The notes beneath the pieces are model-generated. The model had not been told where the DNA came from. It ran no database searches and saw only the letters and a program-made list of their open reading frames with translations. Shown one piece after another: positions 11,901 through 20,749 of a DNA stretch of 64,000 nt; position 1 is the first letter of the stretch, and every line of letters starts with the position of its first letter. Location of the stretch: contig NC_089175.1 in the NCBI RefSeq assembly GCF_947507565.1, forward strand, positions 4,453,733 to 4,517,732. The letters run 5' to 3'. A program made the position numbers and the translations under genes. This stretch comes from Oscarella lobularis (Eukaryota > Porifera > Homoscleromorpha > Homosclerophorida > Oscarellidae).

Positions 11901-12974
11901 GCTATTTTAGAGTTGCTGCCTCACGGAACCAAGTTCGAAAAGGAAGTTACTATCCTTGAAGAACTTGAGCACTGTTTTAGGCTTGATAGCGCCGATTCTC
12001 GGCTAAATGTTTTTTACTGTAGCGGAGACTCAAGAAAAGAAGCGACGTTTGAATTCGTGGGAAGCCTTGATCGGCTTGGAAGCGGAGTCAACGGGAGAAT
12101 GAATATTGCACGAACTAATGATGCCGTCATCACTAGATCGCTCTCTTTTTGTGAAGTCTGTTTCGAGAAAGAAAGTTCAGCTAGTACAGCATGTCTTTTT
12201 TTCTTCTTTCGCCTCCAGGAGTGGAAGGATGGGTTGGTTAATGTCGATGTGAAGTCTGTTATCAGTTGCAATTGCTATAAGAGTCGAAGAAAAGCCGTTA
12301 GTGATGAAAAGGAAATAGGCTACACTTTAGCCAATACTTGGTCGGTCGATATCGATCGAAGTCCCGACGTAAGCAATGACCGTGTGATGATAGAGTTCAA
12401 AACTAAAACTGAGGATCTAAGTGTAAAACAAGTCTTGAAATTCAAAGGTCCTAGTGTTGTGCGCATTCTAGAGCGTAAACACATTGACTCTACTTCTAAA
12501 AACTTCGCTTTTGAGATGACAAAGGACGAAAAAGCTAAAGTCATTGCTGTCTGCACTTACCACAAGGGACAAGAAGAGACTAATAGCAATACTCTGGAGT
12601 TCATAGTTCCAGCTGATCCGCCGCCTCTGACTCATTCTGGTAACTTGTTAAGCAAAAATGCTCTAATGTGGATTTTGACAATTTTGCTCTTTGCAGAACC
12701 GCCTAATGAGGTCGACAAGAAGCTATTGCTTGCAGTTGCTCAGTTGGTTAGGTCTCAGTGGCAGACCCTTCTTTGCCACTTGGAATTAGATATGAAAGAA
12801 ATATCGGATTATAAGCAAAATTTTGATTCTAATTTCGTTAGAGCGATGGCGGTGTTAGACGGCTGGGTTACAAAATGTGGTGCTGCTGCTACTAAAGAAG
12901 TCCTGATTAATGCCTGCCGAAAAATGGACATTAGTGAAAAACTTATTGAAACTGTGTGCAAGGAAAATGCATAA
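8974..12974 (+). CDS. Ig(5)-TM-death-ZU5-UPA-death receptor, copy 2 (intact)
   Basis: Predicted type I membrane receptor of 1116 residues. Exons: 8974-9040, 9313-9711, 9766-10068, 10119-10394, 10443-10709, 10759-11107, 11165-11571, 11635-12639, 12697-12974; all join in frame with GT-AG sites, and the Ig exons are all phase 1. Exon 1 is a signal peptide (FSICFQICVVVLF). Five Ig-like domains follow (~23-155, 156-256, 257-348, 349-437, 438-520); Ig3-5 share a YCCNASN motif and lack the usual core Trp. TM is ~526-552 (IASLFSILVLLVAIIAGLW). The cytoplasmic side has a death-fold (~585-685), a ZU5 domain (GGSLFLRKSRIRLQVPEGAL), a UPA-like stretch and a C-terminal death domain (~1028-1116, LVRSQWQTLLCHLELD). 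ZU5-UPA-death is known from UNC5 and PIDD; the added membrane-proximal death-fold and the all-Ig ectodomain are unlike UNC5, which has TSP1 repeats. Ligand unknown; innate or self-recognition signalling is inference. Confidence 0.85.
9125..9159. repeat. Perfect hairpin in intron 1 of the Ig receptor
   Basis: Bases 9125-9138 (cgctgcttgggaaa) and 9146-9159 are a perfect 14-bp inverted repeat around a 7-base loop. It sits in the 272-bp first intron, the longest of the gene. Confidence 0.8.
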
Positions 12975-13596
12975 TACTTACCAATGGATCTGAAATTGTT
13001 TGTCTTCCGATATAAGCTTGAGCTCATGCAACGATTTACATTGTGACAGATGCGGCGTTTATAGACGGCTTTTCTTACTGCATGTCGTCGTATCTCTGCC
13101 GCTGCCGCGTTGTAATTAGCTTTGCTGTTCTTCCCCGAGGGTACCAGCAGCGCAGGACGATATGCAACTGCATATGGTTTTATCGAACTTACCTTTCACC
13201 ACCTTTCGTTTTCGTCGCGTGGAAACCCAGTTGTAGACGCGTTTAACTTAAACTAGATTTGCCCAATCAAATAACCTGGGCTTCAGCAGTTGCGCGAACC
13301 TTAGGTATACGCTTTTGCTCAGTTGTGTATGCAACCTGTTATTCCATAGATCATGTACAGACTAGTCAACTCTAGAAGTTTGCTTCTTGCATGACTAATG
13401 CCCATTCGTATCAGTGTTCTCTTTCAATTCAGCAGAGCAAAATACTAATTAATTAAGCAACCTAGACGAAAGCATGATATGAGAATATGAAGTAATCGCT
13501 ATTGAAGTTTGACCAGCGCACCAGTAGATACAAGGTTGACAAACAAACTGATAGATTTATTCAGACCACACATACATACACCATACAACCTAACAC
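12975..13596. other. Tail-to-tail intergenic region
   Basis: Lies between the 3' ends of the Ig receptor (+) and SDHC A (-). No coding region recognised. Bases ~13503-13590 belong to the SDHC 3' flank, because they recur after the SDHC fragment at ~7802-7880. Confidence 0.5.
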
Positions 13597-14327
13597 TTAG
13601 TATGACGCCAGAAAGGCAGCTACCAATCCGGATATAGCAGCCACAGTCCACGCCGAAGCCTTCATAGTCGGTTTCAAGAATCCTTTTCCAAAATCCCAAC
13701 TCTTTCGATAGAGAAAGAATTATAGTACATATACACCTCGTTGATATAGAAACGTTACTTACCAAGTGACGCAGGCCATTGAAAGAATGAAATGCAAAGA
13801 TCCAGGCAACGAGAAACTTTCCGGGCACGATCACGAACCAGTGCGGAAGATGCAGCCCTTGAAAGAACGTCACAACCGAATCCCAGTCTCTCACAAAGAG
13901 ATATCCAGCCGATAGGCCAGCAATAGCTGAAAAAAGGACAAAATAAATCAGAACTCCGTATGTATGCAAAACAATGTTATTACATAGAGAAAGGCCCGTT
14001 CCCGTGATGCGATGAAAGAGGGACATATTCATATTCAATTCCCATTTGTAAATTGTCAAGTGAGGCGACAGGGGACGACCGAGGCGTCGGTTTTTCTCGA
14101 AGAACGGCTCGGTATTCGCGTCCGTTGCGAGTCCCGTCGACCTGCATGACAGTTTCAGTCAAAAATGCCCATCGCGGTGTCCAATGGAGACGCGTGTACC
14201 TCGGTACGAATGCCACGCAGCATCGTAGCGCTTGAAAGGGCTGATAGAGGGAGCCGCGCGAGAGTCTAGATGCCGTTCACGTCGATTAGGTCAAGAGAAT
14301 GCTTCTAGCGTACCTGGCGAGAGCCAT
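13597..14327 (-). CDS. sdhc: Succinate dehydrogenase cytochrome b560 subunit, copy A
   Basis: Membrane anchor of mitochondrial complex II, which with SDHD binds heme b and ubiquinone. Four exons: 14314-14327, 13984-14141, 13763-13926 and 13597-13701; 146 residues. Exon 2 holds GRPLSPHLTIYKWEL and SLFHRITGTGLS, the family's quinone-site Ser and Arg region. Exon 3 ends with HSFNGLRHL, containing the conserved heme/quinone-side His motif, and exon 4 starts SWDFGKGF. Three hydrophobic helices are present. I chose the ATG at 14327 (MALAR) because its exon joins exon 2 in frame and is conserved in copy B, while the sequence upstream differs by an indel between copies. The N-terminus is short for a presequence, so an upstream start remains possible. 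The naive open frame reads through the introns and gives wrong residues. Confidence 0.9.
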
Positions 14328-14779
14328 TCTTTGTTTTCGGGTACGGGCTTGTAAACGTACGTGACTTCTAATCCGGCTGTAACCGCTGAGGCTCTTTCTC
14401 CTTTCATGGCCGCTTTAGCGAGGATTTCGGGTAACTTGCTTAGAGAGTAGTACCTGCAGCAGAATCTTACTTTGTCTGTAGGTGTCAACTCGCGTTGGGA
14501 CGTTGTTGTCGCCTCGCCATCCCCTCATCATCGATGTTCGGTAAGAACGAAACGATCCTTTTACGTAAGCAGCTAATATTTAATCTGCAGCTATAAAAGC
14601 AACTCATTCGGAAAACCAACAAATCGAACGGGTACGATAGAAGATTCGTTCTCCTGACCCGGGTATAGTTACCGCCACTCCGCCAAAGAGCGCCGTCAAA
14701 CATTGGACGGCCGAGCGAGCAGTCACAAATCGGATTCTTCAGCTCGGCTTTCGTCGTCGGATCCCATCCCGTCGTCGAT

Positions 14780-14970
14780 TGGGGCCTTCATTCCCCTTCA
14801 CAGCTATTTGTCAGTTCTTCTCGATTCGTAGCGCACCGAGAAGTGAGTTGCAAGGCATTAGGGGGTCTCAGTTTGATCATTACAGACTACATGTGAAAGG
14901 GAATCCTCGCCGTGTGAGCTGGGCTGTCATAGGCACGTCAAATGAAACATTGTCTACAGGGCTCAAAGAT
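14780..14970 (+). pseudogene. Degraded copy of the small membrane protein gene
   Basis: This matches the region around 24480-24700 but has lost about 50 bases in the middle of the coding part (the segment after attacagactacatgtgaaag) and has changes that break the frame (gtgagctgggctgtcatagg against gtgggcggggctgtcgttgg). It stands in the same head-to-head position relative to SDHC A as the intact gene does to SDHC B. Confidence 0.7.
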
Positions 14971-15389
14971 GACAAGAAAACTCATTCTACCTGCAATGCG
15001 CTAATTCTTGACGTCCTAATTTTCACGTATCAGAGTATTTTACTGATTTGTTACCACTTGGTTCTCAGGCAAACTAAGACTTTTTCCTCCCAGAACGTCC
15101 AGTTGTGGAGTCATCTTATTCTACGGCCGAGAGAGCATGATTGCAATTGCCGGTTCAGTGCAAGTCAGTGAGAGAGTTTACCTGAATCGTCTTTGTCTTC
15201 AGTCTGAGAATCAAGATTAAATGTAATGCGGCAATCTTGTTTAAGAAGTACAATATGATACGACGAACAGAGCAAATACGAATCTATACTATAATCATAC
15301 TAATACATTACCACTCCCCCCAACAAACAAGTATTGTTTTTTCTGTTTAATACAGTACTTAAGCTAAACGCGAAAAGATAACGTAATCT

Positions 15390-16004
15390 CTAAGGAGTTT
15401 TAAAAATGTCTTTAGCTGTAGTTTTCAAGCGTTCATCAAGCAAAGCCTTGCACAAGACTTCAACGGTAGCATCTTGATCCTTCTCCTCCTTCCACGTTTC
15501 AAGCATTTGATAGGCACACTCTCTTGTGTCTGGTGAATAGTTTTTGTTTATCATATCAATCACTTTTTTGTCTAATTCAAGCCTCCTTGCAACAAACTTC
15601 CACGAATCGCATATTTTCATGCTGAGGTCAATCAGTTGCCTTGTTGTTGGCTCTCTAGGGCCAGCGACATTTGGACCTGTATCTGTGGGCGCATTATGTG
15701 CCTCAACTGTGCTTTTTGATGCCTCAACTGTGCTTCTTGATGCTGCTTCTAGTTCACGCCTAGCTGTATCAACGTCTCTTTGAGTTGGCCTTATAACTGT
15801 CCAGTCACAGTGATCTATTTCATTTTCGTTAGTTAGAAACTGTCGTTTAAAATTCCTCACGGTAAGGTGTAATTCGAGGATGTGGGTGGGTGGGGTTCGC
15901 TTCCTGTTCTCAGTAGTCGACTACTTATCCCACTCACCAAATATGACAAGAACAACAACGTAGATTCGAAAGCAGACCCAGAAAACCTGTTGAGTCTTTA
16001 ACAT
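15390..16004 (-). CDS. Membrane-anchored death-domain protein
   Basis: Two exons, 15938-16004 and 15390-15814, joined in phase 1 across a 123-bp intron (acceptor ...AATAG with a CTAAC branch-like motif upstream); 163 residues. Exon 1 encodes MLKTQQVFWVCFRIYVVVLV, a hydrophobic segment that could be a signal peptide or a signal anchor. Exon 1 is 67 nt long and ends in phase 1 with GTGAGTGGG, exactly like exon 1 of the Ig receptor (8974-9040). The rest is a linker with a duplicated STVEAS/STVEAH motif and a death domain (~75-155: LIDLSMKICDSWKFVARRLE, then TRECAYQMLETWKEE). No Ig domain or ZU5. I infer that it arose from a receptor gene by loss of the Ig exons, or acquired the same first exon. 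Whether the death domain faces the cytosol depends on signal-anchor behaviour. Confidence 0.7.
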
Positions 16005-16970
16005 TGCAGTAACAAATGCTCGCGCGATGTCTCGTGATGCATTGTGTAACTACACATCTACTATGCCGGCTAATTCCGTTATGCACGTAAGTGGGAAATA
16101 TTTTTGGCGTAAAATGTCTCGTCAGTCACACTGCAAATGTCAACGGGATAGACTTGATTTGTTTGTCAACTGTGCCGTAGTCAGCTTTGCCGTAGGGAGT
16201 AAAAACTCCGTCAACTGTGCCGTAGTATAACTCTGTAAACTGTGCCGTAGGGAGCCGTAGCCGGGACGGCCGGGACTGCCCGCCCCTTTGGCGGGCCTTT
16301 GCCTAAAATTAAAATCAACGTGTCATGTGATAGACTTTTATGGCTTATTTCGAACGCGAGAAAAGTTTCTTCGTCGAAAGAACTGACGTAGCAAGTTAAA
16401 CGTACGAGAAAGACTGCGTTCAGCAAGTTTTTAGAAAATCGGGGCTCCAATGGGAAAAAGCCGTCGTTTCGAAGCATAACTTCATTCAATTCGCTCCAAC
16501 GTAACTCAAGTAAGTACGAACAAAGACTGCGAAGCAGTGCGACTTACTACGAGCGAAGCAGAACGCTTTTGGGAGGTTCGTCGCCGTAAGGTAGTTGACC
16601 TTCAGCCCTTCGCTGTCTTCGCACCTAAGGAAGACGTCAATCCACTCCCTTAGTTCAGCCCACACAGTAACGTACTACTGCAACGAAACCTGCAGCGACG
16701 CGTAAGCGTCGATTCGAGCCTAGAATCCATGAAATAGAAGAGATATTCGAATCGAGGCTTCGCCGTGTCCATGCAGTGTTCAATCTCGTGGCATGTAGGC
16801 TATACTAGTAACTGGAACCCGTCGTCAATTTTCTCATATACAAGGCAATCCACAAAGATAAAAAATGAGTAAAACAACGAAGAAGACGCCATCTCTTGTA
16901 TCGTAAAAACTTGTAGGTTTACTGTCATTAGCACAGAGAAGTCAATATATAAATTTTGTATATAGAAAAT
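16005..16970. other. Intergenic region with short tandem and inverted repeats
   Basis: No gene supported. At ~16165-16255 there are three diverged copies of a unit ending in aactgtgccgtag, followed by a GC-rich stretch (gccgggacggccgggactgc) and a cgcccctttggcg hairpin. At 16520-16730 there are several short hairpins such as gcgacgcgtaagcgtcg. Confidence 0.6.
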
Positions 16971-16971
16971 T

Positions 16972-18309
16972 TCACGGTAGTTGAAAGCATTCCACTAGGT
17001 CACTTGAGCACCATCCACCTACAACAAACAACTTGTCGTCTTCCGTTGTGCACACACCGTGATGTAAACGCCTTTCCTCCATTGAGGGCAGTGGAAACCA
17101 ACTGTCAGTTGCATTGTCATAAACTTCGACAGCGTTTGAGGATTTGCCTTTGCATCTTCCTCCAGTTGCAACGAGTTTGTCGTACAGAGATGATAGATGA
17201 CACATTGTATTTGTTGTGGGATGGATACTCGTCCAAGCTTCTGCCTTCAGGTCAAAGCATTCGACATTAGTGCTACCCGAAAGGCAAACTCCGCTTCCAA
17301 CGTAGAGCTTGTTATCAATAGTCGTAAGTGAGCATGAGGAACGTCCACAACTCATATCCTTGAGTTTTATCCACTTGCTTGTTGTGACGTCAAGCACGCT
17401 AATAACTGGTTTTGGATTAAAATAACTGTCTGTTCCTCCTACTACGTAGATTTTATCCTTGTGACCAATCGCAGACACGCAGAGTAGTTGATGATTATTT
17501 GGTAATACTGCTAGCACCTCTGTGCTATTTTCAATTTCAGAAATATGTCTAGACACATTTCTGTCATCTTCGATAAGACAGTATCCTTTCTCGTTGCATT
17601 TCATTAGTCGACACATGTTTACGCTAACTCGCGAGTCTTCCCACTTGTTCTCTGCAAAGCGATACAGATGTCTTTTATCAGTAGCAATAGTAATTGTGCC
17701 ATTGATCTCTTCTACGCGTCCATAGCAAGTGGAACACTGAGACAAAGGTGATTCTGCTGCTTTCCAGACAGTTTCTGTTTGGTGTGGTTTCTAGTGCAAA
17801 GCAGAACTCGTGTAAAGGCTTTCAGTACTGTATATGTCATTACTTCATATTTATGCCTCAGTCCCATACAAATCATCTCTGATCCTTTTCGTAGTTTCAC
17901 TTGTTGAGCATTTTCTTCTTTCAACTGGAAAATTTGACTAGCAAGATTGTCATCTGACTTTTCTAAAGCAAACCACTGATCTCACAGCATCAAATGTGGA
18001 TACCATACCATCCATACCTTTCTCGACTGGCATTTCAAGTATTTTCACTATATGGCTCTGACATTCTGTTTCTCTTAGAGCAGATACGAATGCTTCGAAC
18101 GCCTCGCTGTTTCCTTTTCGCGGTAGAATATCCATGAGTAGAGCTCGCGCCTTATTGCGCTTGGTTACAGATGGAAGACGTAGGTACTCCCAGTCGTCGC
18201 GTGTGATCAATCCTCGTGCCGTCAGACGATCGAGAAGCTCGCCTTCGACGTCGAAAACCCCTACGAGAAGGTCCAGGCGCGGAACGACATGTCTATCCCA
18301 CGAATTCAT
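16972..18309 (-). CDS. CARD-Kelch protein 1
   Basis: Three exons, 18018-18309, 17844-17953 and 16972-17790, join in frame (phases 1 and 0) to give 406 residues. Residues ~1-95 form a CARD (ELLDRLTARGLITRDDWEYL, ARALLMDILPRKGN). Residues 98-134 form a charged, possibly coiled-coil linker (SQIFQLKEENAQQVKLRKGS). The rest is a Kelch-type beta-propeller with repeated motifs such as DKIYVVGGTDSY, NKLYVGSGV, DKLVATGG and DKLFVVGGW. CARDs make homotypic contacts with caspase or NLR adaptors; Kelch propellers bind partner proteins and often serve as ligase receptors, but no BTB/BACK domain is present. The start is 75 bp head-to-head from the ZYG11-like A start at 18385. Function unknown; an adaptor that links CARD signalling to a Kelch-bound target is inference. 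Confidence 0.85.
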
Positions 18310-18384
18310 TCTGTAGGCAGGAAAGATTCCCCGGGACTTCCCCTGGCGCGCCCCCTTGCGCAGCCCAGTTGTTACGTTACCTTG
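18310..18384. promoter_or_regulatory. 75-bp bidirectional promoter with a consensus kappa-B site
   Basis: These 75 bp separate the ATG of CARD-Kelch 1 (minus) from the ATG of ZYG11-like A (plus), so both promoters and both 5' leaders must overlap here or extend into the coding regions. GGGACTTCCC at 18333-18342 fits the Rel/NF-kappaB consensus GGGRNNYYCC. In the decayed paralogous block (4450-4511) the motif has lost its first G. Site use is inferred, not shown. Confidence 0.55.
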
Positions 18385-20598
18385 ATGGCGGCAGACTACG
18401 GCTCCGAGAACCCGAGCAAACTCGTCGAACTTTGTGCCGAGTTCATATGTCGAAACTTAGACACATTTACTGCAAAATCGCCGAACGGGACCCCCTTCCT
18501 TCGAACGCCATTCACTCTACCAGTCGTCATCGTCGAAACGATCCTATTCAAGTTGAACGAGCTCTTCATCCGGAACGAAAACGCAATCGCAACCCTTCTC
18601 CATCCATCGACATGTCCACACGGCCTTCGCCGACTCCGTATTCCAGGCAGTCTCGTAGGTCCGACCGGTTTCGATCTGGCGTCGAAGAGTTGTCATCTCT
18701 TCGACGTCAATCTCGCCTTTTGTCGCCAATTGAATGATCAGAAGATACTCCACGGTCTTCTTCCGTCGTCCCACACTCTCAGGTCTTTGAATCTCGGTCA
18801 CATCAAAGGTCAACTTGGGTTCGAGAAGCTGGAGGAATTTCGTGAACTGAGGGATCTCGATCTTTGCGTGACCGACGTCGATTCAGTGTCATTGAAGAGA
18901 GCATGTTCGCAAATGAAGAGCCTTCGGAGTCTCGACGTCTCAGAAACACCCATATCAACTTTGTCCGTCCTGACATCTGTGTCTCATCTTTCTGGCCTAC
19001 GATCGTTGAGCGTTCACGGACTTTCTCTAGAAAAAGATGAAGTAGTCGAATTACGTGCTGTCTTACGCGAAGTTCTAAAGAATCTGACATTTTTGGACGT
19101 ATCACTTGTGCCATTGGAGAAGGAGAAGGCCAACGTTAGTTCCGAAGATCTAGTATCAATTATCTTTTCCGAAAATTCGTCCTTGAGAGAATTGGACATT
19201 TCTTCCTGCGAAATTCCACCGGCAAAACTAGTCTCAATGATTTCCTCGTCTCCTATACGGTACCAGCTGGAAGTCTTGGATTTATTCGATAGCGACCTTT
19301 GTGACTACGAATTGGTCAAGGCAGTAGCTCCACAACTATATATTGCTGTGCTGAAGAGAGATGACGGCTTTGACGATGCAGCATTACAGCTGAGAGTCCT
19401 AAAGCGTCCATTCTATCTATTGGAAACGTTCAGCCCACCTTATTCAATTCAAGATGGTCAGAAAAGCGAGAGATTCTGGCGAAGTTACGGCGACCTTGCA
19501 CTTTTTTTGATGCATAATTATCAAGACGACGATTTTGACTTGTGCGAACACGCCCTAGACTTCCTGCAACTATACGGCAACGATCCCGGTTTGAATTGCG
19601 CTTCATTTGTCGCACGTTGCATCGATTTCGCCGTCGCCTGCTCTTCCGGCCAACGTCATTGGGCCATCGAAATTCTTGAATTATTCATGCCGGCTGTGCG
19701 CCGTCGCAAAAAGTGGATACGTCGAGTTGGTCTTCTTCTAGTCGACCTTTTGCGCACTTCTCCTTCTGATTTGATTGTTTATGAATGCCTTCATCGTCTT
19801 GTCCATTACAATTCGGCTGACGTCTGCTATTATATTGCCTTCGAATGCGGTGCAGCACGCGTCGTTATTCGCACGTTGACCAGACTCGTCGCGGATCCGT
19901 CGCCGTGCGCGCACGAAGCATCTATATTGACGTCGATACTCGCCGCACTGACGGACGGCGTGCCAAAGAGCGGCGACGAAATAGCGAGTCTTGGCCCGGA
20001 CGTCGATCCCGTTCAGTGTGCGGCAAACTGCATCGATCGATTTGCTGACGTTGGTGGCGTGATTGAGTGCGTCATCTATTTCCTCGGCAACGTTGTCGAA
20101 AGTCCTCACGGTTTTGCTGCAGTTGTGAATAATCCCGACGCCGTGAAGGCCGTCTTGAGCTGTCTCGAGCCGAAGACGGGCGACGCTCGAGCTCTTTCCG
20201 TTTGCCACTTCATGGCCGTTCTTCTGTCTGACTACTCTGGCAGTTTCTGGTTGGAGCCAAGTTTTCCGTCGCGCGAGCACGTCTGTCGTCTTCTTTGTGA
20301 CACTGTTGACGGTATGGAAGTCGATCCGCAGGATTCTCGCGATAAGGACATTCGCTATGAATCTATTGATTCTCTGCTAAATTTGATGAAGTGTTCTCAT
20401 ACTGGTCTAGTTCGGTATTTTGGACTGTGGATGCTTGCTAGTTTATGCTGCAGTAATTCTGGTAATCACTACGTCAATTGCTTGCGCGAAAATGACGAGG
20501 CGGGCATTGCTGTTGTAAGAGACGTTGATGTGGATCAGGCAAGGGCTGATCATTTCAAAAAGTGCCAGAGTATCATATTGGGAAAATATTCTAACTAG
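18385..20598 (+). CDS. zyg11-like: ZYG11-family CUL2 ligase adaptor-like protein A
   Basis: Single-exon ORF of 737 residues. ZYG11/ZER1 proteins are substrate receptors of CUL2-RING ubiquitin ligases that recognise N-terminal glycine degrons. The order here matches that family: an N-terminal VHL-box-like helix (KLVELCAEFICRNLDTF, ~10-30), leucine-rich repeats (~100-300; LRSLNLGHI, LRDLDLCVTDVDS, LRSLDVSETPIS, LRELDISSCEI) and an armadillo-like C-terminal half ending in HTGLVRYFGLWMLASLCCSN, aligned with the ZYG11 C-terminus. Length is close to the ~745 residues of animal ZYG11. The ATG at 18385 (MAADYGSE) is preferred over an in-frame ATG at 18289 because the longer form would overlap the divergent CARD gene. 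It pairs head-to-head with CARD-Kelch 1 and head-to-tail with ZYG11-like B. Absence of introns, unlike its neighbours, could mean a retrocopy origin. Substrate unknown. Confidence 0.85.
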   Translation: MAADYGSENPSKLVELCAEFICRNLDTFTAKSPNGTPFLRTPFTLPVVIVETILFKLNELFIRNENAIATLLHPSTCPHGLRRLRIPGSLVGPTGFDLASKSCHLFDVNLAFCRQLNDQKILHGLLPSSHTLRSLNLGHIKGQLGFEKLEEFRELRDLDLCVTDVDSVSLKRACSQMKSLRSLDVSETPISTLSVLTSVSHLSGLRSLSVHGLSLEKDEVVELRAVLREVLKNLTFLDVSLVPLEKEKANVSSEDLVSIIFSENSSLRELDISSCEIPPAKLVSMISSSPIRYQLEVLDLFDSDLCDYELVKAVAPQLYIAVLKRDDGFDDAALQLRVLKRPFYLLETFSPPYSIQDGQKSERFWRSYGDLALFLMHNYQDDDFDLCEHALDFLQLYGNDPGLNCASFVARCIDFAVACSSGQRHWAIEILELFMPAVRRRKKWIRRVGLLLVDLLRTSPSDLIVYECLHRLVHYNSADVCYYIAFECGAARVVIRTLTRLVADPSPCAHEASILTSILAALTDGVPKSGDEIASLGPDVDPVQCAANCIDRFADVGGVIECVIYFLGNVVESPHGFAAVVNNPDAVKAVLSCLEPKTGDARALSVCHFMAVLLSDYSGSFWLEPSFPSREHVCRLLCDTVDGMEVDPQDSRDKDIRYESIDSLLNLMKCSHTGLVRYFGLWMLASLCCSNSGNHYVNCLRENDEAGIAVVRDVDVDQARADHFKKCQSIILGKYSN

Positions 20599-20749
20599 TA
20601 CTGTGGCAATTAACAGCTTTCAACAGTTATCGTTTACTGCTTGTGTTACTGATAGATCTATCTGCAATTTCGTGCTGGAATGTTTTTTTCTTGATTTACT
20701 TTCTAAGAGTCATTTACAACTGCCGTAACACAAATTAATTTGTCGGCAC

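Noticed and set aside
13499-14059. Long reverse ORF of 186 codons over SDHC A
   Set aside because: It reads through two introns; the SDHC motifs are only continuous after splicing at 13984/13926 and 13763/13701.
14291-14488. Reverse ORF ending VYKPVPENKEWLSPG next to SDHC A
   Set aside because: In copy B the same region has a 1-base indel that breaks this frame, so it is more likely SDHC 5' leader; only the MALAR start is conserved in frame.
16211-16489. Reverse ORF of 92 codons
   Set aside because: It crosses short tandem repeats, matches no family and has no splice or paralogue support.
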